Of a stretch of DNA of 64,000 nt, positions 1 through 9,052 are shown piece by piece. The DNA is taken from contig JBBQMD010000004.1 of NCBI GenBank assembly GCA_038328575.1, positions 1-64,000 on the forward strand, in the 5' to 3' direction. Source of the DNA: JACVCS01 sp038328575. GTDB taxonomy: Bacteria > Planctomycetota > Phycisphaerae > Phycisphaerales > UBA1924. Under the pieces are notes generated by a model. That model searched no databases and had not been told where the DNA came from. It saw only the letters and a list, made by a program, of their open reading frames with translations. Positions within the stretch are counted from its first letter, which is position 1. Every line of letters begins with the position of its first letter. Both the position numbers and the translations under genes were made by a program.

Positions 1-532
1 TGACGCTCCCGTCGTTGTTGTCCACGTTGATGAAGAACTGCGAGGTTGCGGAGTCAACCGCCGCGGGCGAGCCGCCCTTGCGAGCCATCGCGATGGTGCC
101 ACGCTTGTGCGACAGCTTGTTGGTGAACTCGTTCTTGATCGGCGCGTTGGTCGGCTTCTCGGACATGTCCGGCGCGAACCCGCCGCCCTGGATCATGAAG
201 TCCTTGATCACGCGATGATAAATCGTCCCGTCGTAGTGGCCCTTCTCGGCGTACGCCACGAAGTTCGCCACCGTGATCGGTGCCTTCGCGGCGTCCAACT
301 CCAGCGCGATATCCCCCTCGGACGTAGAGAGGACCATGTACACCAGCGATTCCGTCGCCGCGACTTTCGTCGCTTCGCGCGCCTTCACGTCCGCGGGCTT
401 GCCAGCGTCCGGGGCCTTGGGTGTCGTCGGCGCGGGTGTGGTGGCGGGAGCTGTGCCCGGCTGAGCCGCCGCCAGGCCGGCGAAAAACGTCAGCGCGAGT
501 GCAGTGCAAACGAGCGTGGAGCGAATCGACAT
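1..532 (-). CDS. Secreted cyclophilin-type peptidyl-prolyl isomerase (C-terminus cut by window edge)
   Basis: Catalyses cis-trans isomerisation of prolyl bonds, probably in the periplasm. The start at 532 follows a strong GAGGAGG ribosome binding site. Residues 1-23 form a signal peptide ending near GLAAAQ, then comes an Ala/Pro/Thr-rich linker to about residue 60. The cyclophilin fold begins with the STSEGDIALELD strand and carries the active-site stretch YHRVIKDFMIQGGG, followed by GTIAMARKGG and SQFFINVDNN. The protein runs off the left edge after about 177 residues, so the last third of the domain is not visible. A second cyclophilin sits at the other end of the window (62049-63251). Family is certain; substrate is unknown. 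Confidence 0.93.
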   Translation of the reverse strand, partial: MSIRSTLVCTALALTFFAGLAAAQPGTAPATTPAPTTPKAPDAGKPADVKAREATKVAATESLVYMVLSTSEGDIALELDAAKAPITVANFVAYAEKGHYDGTIYHRVIKDFMIQGGGFAPDMSEKPTNAPIKNEFTNKLSHKRGTIAMARKGGSPAAVDSATSQFFINVDNNDGSV

Positions 533-673
533 CAGGAACCTCCTCAGAGAAAAGCGTGTGAGCGATCAATCATCGCGTGGGGCCGGGCAATCCGGCACGC
601 CACCGGATCGGTTTCGGCATAATCCTTGCCTGTCCATGACTTCGCCGCGTTGGGCAGTTTAGATGCTGCCCCC

Positions 674-1177
674 TCAAGCCAACTCCCGCCTTCGCAGCGC
701 CGCCAGCGCAATGGCCAGCCCGTCGGCGACATCCGCGGGCTTCGGCTCGACCGCCAGCGAAAACTCGTACTTGATCGCCCCCTGCATCTGCCCCTTGCCG
801 GCGTGCCCGAAGCCGGTCAGCGACTTCTTGATCTCCGTCGCCTTCAACTCCACCAGCGAGATCCCCGCCCGCCGGGTTGCCAGCAAGAGCACGCCGCGCC
901 CGTGGCCCATGACGATGGAGGTCGCCGGATGCTCGACGTGGGCGTAAAGCGATTCGATGCCGACAAGTTCGGGCTTGAGCTCGTCCAGCAGGGCGACGAA
1001 CTCGCGTTCAAGTTGGACCAGCCGGTCGGCGATCGGCAGGTCTACTTCGAGCCGGATAACCCCCGCGTCGACCAGAGCCGCGTCGCGCGAGCGCGTCAGC
1101 GGCAAAGTGGTCCCGCGCCTTGGCGTTTCCACGCAGCCAAACCCCGTCAGCCGCATCCCAGGATCAACCCCCATCAC
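674..1177 (-). CDS. ruvC: Crossover junction endodeoxyribonuclease RuvC
   Basis: Resolves Holliday junctions together with RuvAB in recombination and repair. The 167-residue length matches the family. Catalytic acidic positions are visible: Asp in the N-terminal GVDPGMRLTGFG, Glu in GIESLYAHVEHP, and the C-terminal PADVADGLAIALA pair. The start is GTG at 1177, two bases after the riboflavin synthase stop, so the two genes are probably translationally coupled; an ATG directly follows the GTG and is an equal alternative. ruvA and ruvB are not in the window, so the usual ruvCAB cluster is broken up here. Confidence 0.95.
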   Translation of the reverse strand: MMGVDPGMRLTGFGCVETPRRGTTLPLTRSRDAALVDAGVIRLEVDLPIADRLVQLEREFVALLDELKPELVGIESLYAHVEHPATSIVMGHGRGVLLLATRRAGISLVELKATEIKKSLTGFGHAGKGQMQGAIKYEFSLAVEPKPADVADGLAIALAALRRRELA

Positions 1178-1179
1178 TC

Positions 1180-1812
1180 TCAGAGCGATCCTCCCTGCCG
1201 CATCTGGGCCATCACACTGTGAACGGTTTGCACAATCGTCTTGGTCACGATGTCCGCCTCAATATTGACCCGTCCGCTCACAACCCACCTAGCCAGGGTG
1301 GTCATCCGCAGGGTTTCAGGAATCAGTGCGACGTCAAACGTCCCCGCGGCGAGGTCCACACTCGCGATCGTGAGCGAGACACCATCCAGCGCCACGGAGC
1401 CCTTCGAGATTATAGAAGACATGAGAGACGGCTCAGGCCGGAGGGTGACGCGCCATTGACCGTCGGTGTTGATGTGTTGGACAGTTGCGACGCCGTCGAC
1501 GTGTCCTTGGACGATGTGGCCGCCCAGGAGGGTGGAGGCGGAGACGGCGTGTTCAAGGTTGACCGGCGAGTCTTCTGAAAGATTGCCCAGAGTGGTCTTC
1601 TGCAACGATTCTGGAATCGCGACGAAGCTCCAGCGCTGCGGCGCGTTGGGATCGATGGTGCTGACGGTGAGGCAGCAGCCACTGACGGAGATCGAATCAC
1701 CGACCGACGGACGGTGCTGCCACGGGCCCGCGTCAATGGTCAAACGCCGCCCGGCGTCCACCGTTTCGACCCGCGCCACGCGCCCGACAGATTGCACCAG
1801 TCCAGTGAACAT
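1180..1812 (-). CDS. ribE: Riboflavin synthase, alpha subunit
   Basis: Dismutates two molecules of 6,7-dimethyl-8-ribityllumazine into riboflavin. The 210-residue protein starts with the family-typical MFTGLVQSVG and contains two lumazine-binding repeats: residues about 1-95, with GDSISVSGCCLTV, and about 96-195, with GHVDG and KGSVALDGVSLTI. The reading frame stays open upstream to 2001, but homology begins at 1812, which is preceded by a GAGG-like site. No FMN riboswitch core was recognised in the 233-base divergent region up to 2045. ruvC follows after two bases. Confidence 0.95.
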   Translation of the reverse strand: MFTGLVQSVGRVARVETVDAGRRLTIDAGPWQHRPSVGDSISVSGCCLTVSTIDPNAPQRWSFVAIPESLQKTTLGNLSEDSPVNLEHAVSASTLLGGHIVQGHVDGVATVQHINTDGQWRVTLRPEPSLMSSIISKGSVALDGVSLTIASVDLAAGTFDVALIPETLRMTTLARWVVSGRVNIEADIVTKTIVQTVHSVMAQMRQGGSL

Positions 1813-2045
1813 GAAGGTCAACCTCGACGAACCTCGCTTCAACTGCGTATGTTTGCAGCCCGCCACAGCGTACACGACTGGAAAGGTTGTCGGATGTTGG
1901 AATGGGCTGGCGGCGTGCGGGTGGCGGTCTGGGTGGGGGGTGGGGGATTTACGGAGTTGCGCGGCGGCGTCCGCCTTGACGCCGCGGGCCAGAGTTCGCA
2001 TACTGCCACGCCTCGTTTCGGGTGAGACAATCAGGGAGCCGCGTC

Positions 2046-3332
2046 ATGCCGGTCGAGTTGAAACTGTTTGCACGAGTTCCCGCCCTGATTCTGCTGGGCG
2101 CTGCGTTAGGCCTGGGCGGCTGCCAGTGCTGCGAGGAGGGCTCGAACGACGCCCCCGCAACGACGATTACCACCGCTACGCCCACAACGGCCAGTGGTGC
2201 CGAGGGCGACGAGGCGACGACGCCCGCGGAGGCGGAGGTCACTTGGTACGACCCGACCACGTGGTTTAGGTGGCTCGATGGCGAGAAGGAGCCCGTCCGC
2301 AAGGCGGCGGCGATCCCGTTCGAGGCGTATTCGACCCTGGGCTATCAGCTTCAATGGACGAGCTTCGCGGCGGTGCAGCCGGGCTCAACCCTGGAAGCGG
2401 TTGATATCTTCGATAACGTCATCATCGCGCGCGACAATCGCGCGGCGTTTACGGCGATCTCGCCCAGGTCCGGCGATATCCGCTGGGCCCAGCTTCAGGG
2501 CTATGGCCTGGCGAACTTCGTCGGCGTTGTGAAGGCGAGCGAGACGATCCTGCTGATTGAGGAAGGCCAGATCCTGCCGATCACGGCTGACCTCGGGCAG
2601 GCGGTTTTAAACTCCCGCGGCAAGCCGGTCGTGCAGACGCTCGGACGCGTGGTGCGGACTGAGCCCTTGAACGTCGGTGGCATGCTGCTGTTCGGGACCG
2701 AATCCGGACACGTGGTTGCGCACGTCACCCGCGCCGGTGTGACGAGCTGGCAGTATCTGATCGGCGGACGCGTAGTCGCGAAGCCGACGCTGCTGCGCAA
2801 CGGGGCGGCGGCGGTGGTGTCGACCAATGGCGATGTCGTCGTGCTGAGCCCGGAGGTGGGTTCGGCGCTGGGGCGTGCGCGAGTGTTTGGTGCGATCGAG
2901 ACGCCAGCGGTGGCGGGTGTGGATCGGTTCTTTGTGGTGAGCCGCGATCAGTCGGTGTATGCGTTTGATGACCAGACGTGCTCGCCCTTGTGGCGGGTGC
3001 GGACCGAGGCGCAGTTGACGAGCTCGCCGTCGTTTGCCGAGGGTAAGGTCTTCGTGCAGGTGCCCGGCAAGGGATTGATGGCGCTGGACGCCTCGAACGG
3101 GCAACAGGCGTGGCTGAACAGCAAGATCAGCGGGTCGGTCATCGGCGTTCGCAAGGGGCGCGTGATCGTGTGGGATGGGGCGCGGGCGTCGGTGGTTGAG
3201 CCGCTGCGCGGCGACATCATCGCGACGGTCGATCTGCCCGGGCTGAAAGAGCTGCGGGTGGTGCCGTTTGTTGATGGCGACCTGTACGCGCTGTGGAACG
3301 AGGGGCAGATCAGCCGCTTTGTGACCAAGTGA
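2046..3332 (+). CDS. Lipoprotein with PQQ/BamB-like beta-propeller
   Basis: A 428-residue lipoprotein. The start at 2046 follows GGGAG at good spacing; an in-frame GTG at 2022 lacks a site. The signal peptide ends in a lipobox, GLGGC, with the lipidated Cys at residue 26, followed by a low-complexity Thr/Ala linker. The rest is built of repeated strand motifs of the PQQ-like propeller type, for example FTAISPRSGDIRWAQ, VYAFDDQTCSPLWRV and LMALDASNGQQAWLN. The fold resembles BamB, the scaffold lipoprotein of the outer-membrane beta-barrel assembly complex, but BamB function is only inferred. purH follows 25 bases downstream on the same strand. Confidence 0.8.
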   Translation: MPVELKLFARVPALILLGAALGLGGCQCCEEGSNDAPATTITTATPTTASGAEGDEATTPAEAEVTWYDPTTWFRWLDGEKEPVRKAAAIPFEAYSTLGYQLQWTSFAAVQPGSTLEAVDIFDNVIIARDNRAAFTAISPRSGDIRWAQLQGYGLANFVGVVKASETILLIEEGQILPITADLGQAVLNSRGKPVVQTLGRVVRTEPLNVGGMLLFGTESGHVVAHVTRAGVTSWQYLIGGRVVAKPTLLRNGAAAVVSTNGDVVVLSPEVGSALGRARVFGAIETPAVAGVDRFFVVSRDQSVYAFDDQTCSPLWRVRTEAQLTSSPSFAEGKVFVQVPGKGLMALDASNGQQAWLNSKISGSVIGVRKGRVIVWDGARASVVEPLRGDIIATVDLPGLKELRVVPFVDGDLYALWNEGQISRFVTK

Positions 3333-3357
3333 TCGGGCGCGGCTCGGAGGCGTGTCG

Positions 3358-5118
<1,761 letters not shown>

Positions 5119-5205
5119 ATTTTGTGAATGGAGAGCACGCGCGGGGCCGGATGCGTTATGCTGCGCGGGCGCAGTGAGTCATGGCGCGCACTGGAGGAAT
5201 GGTCT

Positions 5206-5934
5206 ATGGCGACTGAAGCGAACGCGGTTCGTTTGTACGACGGCGAGACCGATTCGTTGATGCGAGCGGAGCTATCGCCCCAGCGGGTGAGCCTGCTGCC
5301 GGGTGAAGGCGTGTCGCCGGGCGTGGCGGGCGCTGTGTCGGCCAGCGAGCGGATCAGGATCTTGTGGGGGCAGGATCTGCTGCGCGACATGATCGATGGG
5401 CGATATCGCGCCATCGTCTGCGGCGTGAACGACACGGACAACGCACGCGGGATCGTCAGCCAGCTCGTTGAGCTGGTGCGCACGAGCCAGTGGAGCGGCA
5501 AGAGCGTGACGTCGTACGCCAAAATGTTTCAGGAGAGCGTGAGCGTCCACGCGGCCCGCGACAAGGAGCCGTATGTCCTGAAGATTGATCTGGACTCGAT
5601 GCTGATCCTGGGGCTGCTGCGCCCGCGCGGGCAAGACCACTTCACGATCGAGGATCTGCAACGCGGGTTCACGACCGTCGCCGGAATGCTGCGCGAGCGG
5701 CGCGACCGCCTGCCGGTGGCGAGCATCAGTTTTCTCAACGCGCGAGCGAACCGACTGGCCGGGCCGGACGGTCAGGAGCCGTCATTCGAAACCGTCCTGC
5801 GAACGATGTACGGCGCCGGATTCCGTGGCGACGTGTACACGGCGCCGACGATGTGGAAGCTGGCGCACGTGGGCGTGTTCCCGAGCTATCCGTTTCCGGA
5901 GGGTGTGAGCCGGATGCGCGAGGGAAGTAGCTGA
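5206..5934 (+). CDS. Conserved-looking hypothetical protein
   Basis: A soluble 242-residue protein of unknown function. The start at 5206 has GGAGG eight bases upstream; the longer frame from 5128 has no such site. No signal peptide or membrane segment is visible. The middle contains RYRAIVCGVNDTDNARG, KSVTSYAKMFQESV and VLKIDLDSMLILGLLRP, giving an alternating hydrophobic/charged pattern of an alpha/beta domain. The C-terminal third (RGFTTVAGMLRERRDRLPV) looks helical. I do not recognise the family. It follows purH by 87 bases and may share its transcript. Confidence 0.7.
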   Translation: MATEANAVRLYDGETDSLMRAELSPQRVSLLPGEGVSPGVAGAVSASERIRILWGQDLLRDMIDGRYRAIVCGVNDTDNARGIVSQLVELVRTSQWSGKSVTSYAKMFQESVSVHAARDKEPYVLKIDLDSMLILGLLRPRGQDHFTIEDLQRGFTTVAGMLRERRDRLPVASISFLNARANRLAGPDGQEPSFETVLRTMYGAGFRGDVYTAPTMWKLAHVGVFPSYPFPEGVSRMREGSS

Positions 5935-5977
5935 AAGCGGCAAAGCGGCAAAGTGGCGAAACGGCAAAGTGGCGAAG
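5935..5977. repeat. Short imperfect tandem repeat of GCGGCAAA-type units
   Basis: Directly after the hypothetical gene stop codon, units of the form gcggcaaa, gtggcgaaa and cggcaaa follow each other; the 15-mer cggcaaagtggcgaa occurs twice. It separates the convergent gene ends at 5934 and 6000. No stem or T-run is evident, so it is not an obvious intrinsic terminator. Confidence 0.6.
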
Positions 5978-5999
5978 TTTGGAGTTGGTGGGGGGTGGT

Positions 6000-6629
6000 T
6001 TATTTGAGTCGTGATTGGCTGGCGGCGAGGCGGCGGGTGTTGACCTCAACGAAGGCGTGGGGCTCGTCTTTGAGCATCTTGATGAGCTGGCTGGTGGTAA
6101 TGCCCAGGTGAGCCGCGGCGGGTGCGGGCTGCAAGCGGTGAGCCGCGAGGATGTCCATGGCTTCGGCGAGGAGCGATGGGAAGTCAATGTGTGCGGGGTT
6201 GCAGACGATGCGGCCTGCGCCGGAGACTCGCGAGCGCCAGAGGTCTGAGCAGGTGGGCGCGGGCTGGCCGAGCCGCGGGACGGAGGCGTCCAGGGCCTCA
6301 AGGAATGCGGCGACGGACTTGCCCTTGGCTTGGGCGGTGAGGGGCGGCGCGGGCGGGGGATCGGTGCGGACGTGGATCGCCAGCAGGCGTCGGAGGCGGC
6401 CGAGCGCGACGCTGAGGTTTTGACTTTGGCTGCGGCGTTCGCTCGCCCGGCCGATGAGGCCGGAGGCGGCGTGGGTGATGACGACGGCGGTCTCGACCTT
6501 GTTGCGGTTCTGCCCGCCCGGGCCGCCGGTGCGCCCGGTGGTGATGCGGCACGCAGCGAGGAGGGCTTGTTCGTCAAGGCACGCGGGGTGACGCCAGGGT
6601 ATGAAGTGGGGGGCGTTGTGGATGGAAAT
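6000..6629 (-). CDS. Peptide chain release factor-like protein (GGQ domain), non-standard start
   Basis: An open frame of 209 codons on the minus strand carries the class-I release factor GGQ signature: TTGRTGGPGGQNRNKVETAV, then RASERRSQSQN. The GGQ Gln triggers peptidyl-tRNA hydrolysis in the ribosomal A site; short stand-alone proteins of this kind are usually ribosome-rescue or uncharacterised release-factor-like hydrolases. The C-terminal part (LGITTSQLIKMLKDEP) resembles a small helical DNA/RNA-binding segment. No in-frame ATG, GTG, TTG or CTG precedes the conserved HPACLDEQALLAAC region; the candidates are ATT at 6629-6627, ATC at 6623 or ATA at 6602. ATT would share its first base with the last base of the tRNA-Met gene. 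The end is TAA at 6000-6002. Confidence 0.72.
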   Translation of the reverse strand: MSIHNAPHFIPWRHPACLDEQALLAACRITTGRTGGPGGQNRNKVETAVVITHAASGLIGRASERRSQSQNLSVALGRLRRLLAIHVRTDPPPAPPLTAQAKGKSVAAFLEALDASVPRLGQPAPTCSDLWRSRVSGAGRIVCNPAHIDFPSLLAEAMDILAAHRLQPAPAAAHLGITTSQLIKMLKDEPHAFVEVNTRRLAASQSRLK

Positions 6630-6702
6630 GCCGAAGGGCGGACTCGAACCGCCGACCTGAGCGTTATGAGTGCTCCGCTCTAACCAGCTGAGCTACTTCG
6701 GC
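6629..6702 (-). tRNA. tRNA-Met (anticodon CAT)
   Basis: 74 bases fold into a full cloverleaf: acceptor GCCGAAG/CTTCGGC with discriminator A, D-arm GCTC/GAGC, anticodon loop CTCATAA, T-loop TTCGAGT. The anticodon stem has one A-C mismatch at its base next to the loop. CAT could be elongator Met or lysidine-modified Ile; initiator is unlikely because the first acceptor pair is G-C. No CCA is encoded. Confidence 0.93.
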
Positions 6703-6838
6703 GAGCGAAGGGATGGTACGCCACGATGAGGGTGAGGTGAAGCGGGAGAGGCCTGGAGGTGTTCAGGTTGCGTGAACGGGGGGTGGGAATGTGGCGCTTC
6801 GTTGAAGCCCGGTGGCTCGGTGGGTCGATTAAATATCC

Positions 6839-7585
6839 ATGAAACACCTCGCCTCCGGAACACTTGTGATCTGCGACGGCTCGCTACCTTCGCTCACTGC
6901 GTTGTGGAGCGAGGCCCAGTGTGAGGCCAGGGCGCGAGCGGCGGTGGGGGGGGGCGGGGGTCAGGGGAATGCGTCTGCTGGGAGCGACGGGGCTGGACGC
7001 GTGGTTGCGTGGGGGCTGGGCAATTCTGACTCTGGCGAGGCGTGGCATGACTTGGTGCGCCGTCAGGCCCAGGCCTGCGGCGTGACGACCGTTGAGTTCG
7101 CGCCGGTCGGCCGCGGGTTTACTGCGAAGTCGGGCGCTGGGGACGGCGAGCCGAATGGCGGGGGCTTGGAGATTACCCGGATGCTGCTGAGCGCGGGTGA
7201 ATCTGCGCTGGAGCATGGCCTGACGCGCATCGTGTGGCCTGTTGCGCTGGGGATGGGCGAGGGCGCGATCGGCCCGACGGAGGCGGAGCTGGTGATCAAT
7301 GCGATTTCGGGTGCCGCGGATCGGGCGCTGTTGTGCTCGCGATTGCTTGCGATCGAGACCGAGGATCGGGCGAGGCACGCGGGCCGAATGGAACTGGACG
7401 CGGGCGGGCGGTTCATGATTCAGACGCCGTATCTCGATCTGGGCGAGAGCCAACTGGTGGAGCTGGCGCTGGACATGGATGTGCCGCTGGGGCTGGTGGA
7501 GGCGCAGGCGTGCGCGGCCAACGCGCGGTGGTTGCGGGTGATTGAGCGGCTGGGAGCCGTGACGCTGATCCGCCCCGCGGCGTGA
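6839..7585 (+). CDS. QueC/PP-loop-like protein with degenerate ATP-binding motif
   Basis: A 248-residue protein whose C-terminal half resembles 7-cyano-7-deazaguanine synthase (QueC): QTPYLDLGESQLVELALDMD matches the family pattern of a strand followed by 'K/S-x-E-I-V-x-L-G-L-x-L-G-V-P'. QueC and its relatives bind ATP through SGGxDS near the N-terminus; here the equivalent stretch reads CDGSLPSLTALW, so the motif is lost. The C-terminal zinc-binding Cys cluster of QueC is also absent (only CAANARW). A Gly-rich insertion follows residue 35. It may be a pseudoenzyme or have a changed substrate. queF, a later enzyme of the same pathway, lies at 35587. No clear ribosome binding site precedes the ATG. 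Confidence 0.55.
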   Translation: MKHLASGTLVICDGSLPSLTALWSEAQCEARARAAVGGGGGQGNASAGSDGAGRVVAWGLGNSDSGEAWHDLVRRQAQACGVTTVEFAPVGRGFTAKSGAGDGEPNGGGLEITRMLLSAGESALEHGLTRIVWPVALGMGEGAIGPTEAELVINAISGAADRALLCSRLLAIETEDRARHAGRMELDAGGRFMIQTPYLDLGESQLVELALDMDVPLGLVEAQACAANARWLRVIERLGAVTLIRPAA

Positions 7586-7634
7586 TCGCGGGGATGGCGA
7601 GCGTGCCGGTCTATCGCCGGACAAGGACAGCAAC

Positions 7635-8918
7635 ATGGGAATTGTCGTGCAGAAGTTTGGCGGCTCATCAGTCGCCGATGCTCAGAAGATGCGCGCGTGC
7701 GCTGAACACGTGATCCAGAGCGTGCGAGCTGGTGAGCAGGTGGTCGTCGTCGTGAGCGCGATGGGCGATTCGACGGACGATCTGCTGAAGCTGGTCTCCA
7801 GCGTATCGGCGAGGCCGGACCGGCGCGAGCTGGATCAGGTGCTGGCGACCGGTGAGCTGGTGTCGGTGGGGCTGGTGGCGATGACGTTGCAGGCGATGGG
7901 GCAGAAGGCCCGCAGCATGACCGGCGCGCAAGCGGGGATCAAGACGGATGAGGCGTTTGGGAGCGCCGGCGTGCTGGATATCGACGATCGGGCCTTGCGC
8001 GAGCTGCTGCGTGAGGGCGTCGTGCCGGTCGTCGCAGGCTTTCAAGGTATGAGCGGTTCCGGCGATGTGACCACCCTTGGTCGCGGCGGGAGCGATACCA
8101 CGGCGGTTGCGCTGGCGGCGAAGCTGGGCGGTCGCTGCGAGATTCTCAAGGACGTCGATGGGGTGTACACCGCGGATCCGCGGGTTGTGCCCGACGCGCG
8201 CCGGCTGACGACTGTGACGTACGACGAGATGCTGGAGGCGGCGGCGCTGGGCTCGCAGGTGATTCATCCGCGCGCGGTCGAGCTCGCAAAGAAGTTCAAC
8301 GTGCCGCTGCGCGTGATGCACAGCCATGAGCCGAGCCGGGGCGGGACGCTGATCGTGGGAGAGGATGGATCCAGCACGGGGCGGGTGGTGAGCAGCGTGG
8401 TGTTGAAGCGCGGGGTGTGCCGCGTGAGCATTCGCGGGCTAGTGAATCGCCCGGGGATCCAGAGCGAAGTCTTCGAGCCGCTGGCGGCGGCGCGAGTGCC
8501 AATCGACGACATCATTCAGGAAGAGGATGGGCCGGGCACGATCAACCTGACGTTCACATTGCACAAGGACGACGCGGCGGAGGCGTCGGGCGTCGTGCAT
8601 GGGGTGGCGGGGAAGATTGGCGTGCAGGCGGTGCGGATCGATAGCGGGCTGGCGACGGTTTCAGCCGTGGGCTCGGGGATGAGATACACACCGGGCGTAG
8701 CGGCGAGAATGTTCACGGCGCTGGCGGGCGCGACGGTGCGCATCGAGAACATCAGCACCAGCGAGATCCGGATTTCTGTGGTCGTTGCGGAGCGGGACGG
8801 TGCGCGAGCGGCCGCTTGCATCCACGAAGCCTTTGGCCTGCATGTCGACAGCGATTGCGACGGCGTGGCGCCGGAGATTAAGTTGGGTGCGGGGACGGCG
8901 CGACGGTCTGAGGTCTGA
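7635..8918 (+). CDS. lysC: Aspartate kinase
   Basis: Phosphorylates aspartate at the entry of the Lys/Thr/Met pathway. The 427-residue protein opens with VVQKFGGSSVAD, followed by the substrate and ATP loops (FQGMSGSGDVTTLGRGGSDT, DVDGVYTADPR). Two C-terminal ACT domains (about residues 265-335 and 345-415, e.g. SIRGLVNRPGIQSEVFEPL and VRIENISTSEIRISVVV) indicate allosteric feedback control by an end-product amino acid. It lies 49 bases after the QueC-like gene and 134 bases before proS. Confidence 0.97.
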   Translation: MGIVVQKFGGSSVADAQKMRACAEHVIQSVRAGEQVVVVVSAMGDSTDDLLKLVSSVSARPDRRELDQVLATGELVSVGLVAMTLQAMGQKARSMTGAQAGIKTDEAFGSAGVLDIDDRALRELLREGVVPVVAGFQGMSGSGDVTTLGRGGSDTTAVALAAKLGGRCEILKDVDGVYTADPRVVPDARRLTTVTYDEMLEAAALGSQVIHPRAVELAKKFNVPLRVMHSHEPSRGGTLIVGEDGSSTGRVVSSVVLKRGVCRVSIRGLVNRPGIQSEVFEPLAAARVPIDDIIQEEDGPGTINLTFTLHKDDAAEASGVVHGVAGKIGVQAVRIDSGLATVSAVGSGMRYTPGVAARMFTALAGATVRIENISTSEIRISVVVAERDGARAAACIHEAFGLHVDSDCDGVAPEIKLGAGTARRSEV

Positions 8919-9052
8919 TGTTGGCTGGCCGGTGAGTGCGCTCGCGGGCGGGTGGTCTTGGAGCGTGTGACACGCGGGTGGCGTGTGGGAGCGTGCGGAA
9001 GCGAGGGCCGGGCGTGTGTGGCGTGGTTGGGCCCTTCCTACGCTTGCGGCCT

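Noticed and set aside
1813..2045. Possible FMN riboswitch upstream of ribE
   Set aside because: None of the conserved RFN core sequences were recognisable in the divergent region.
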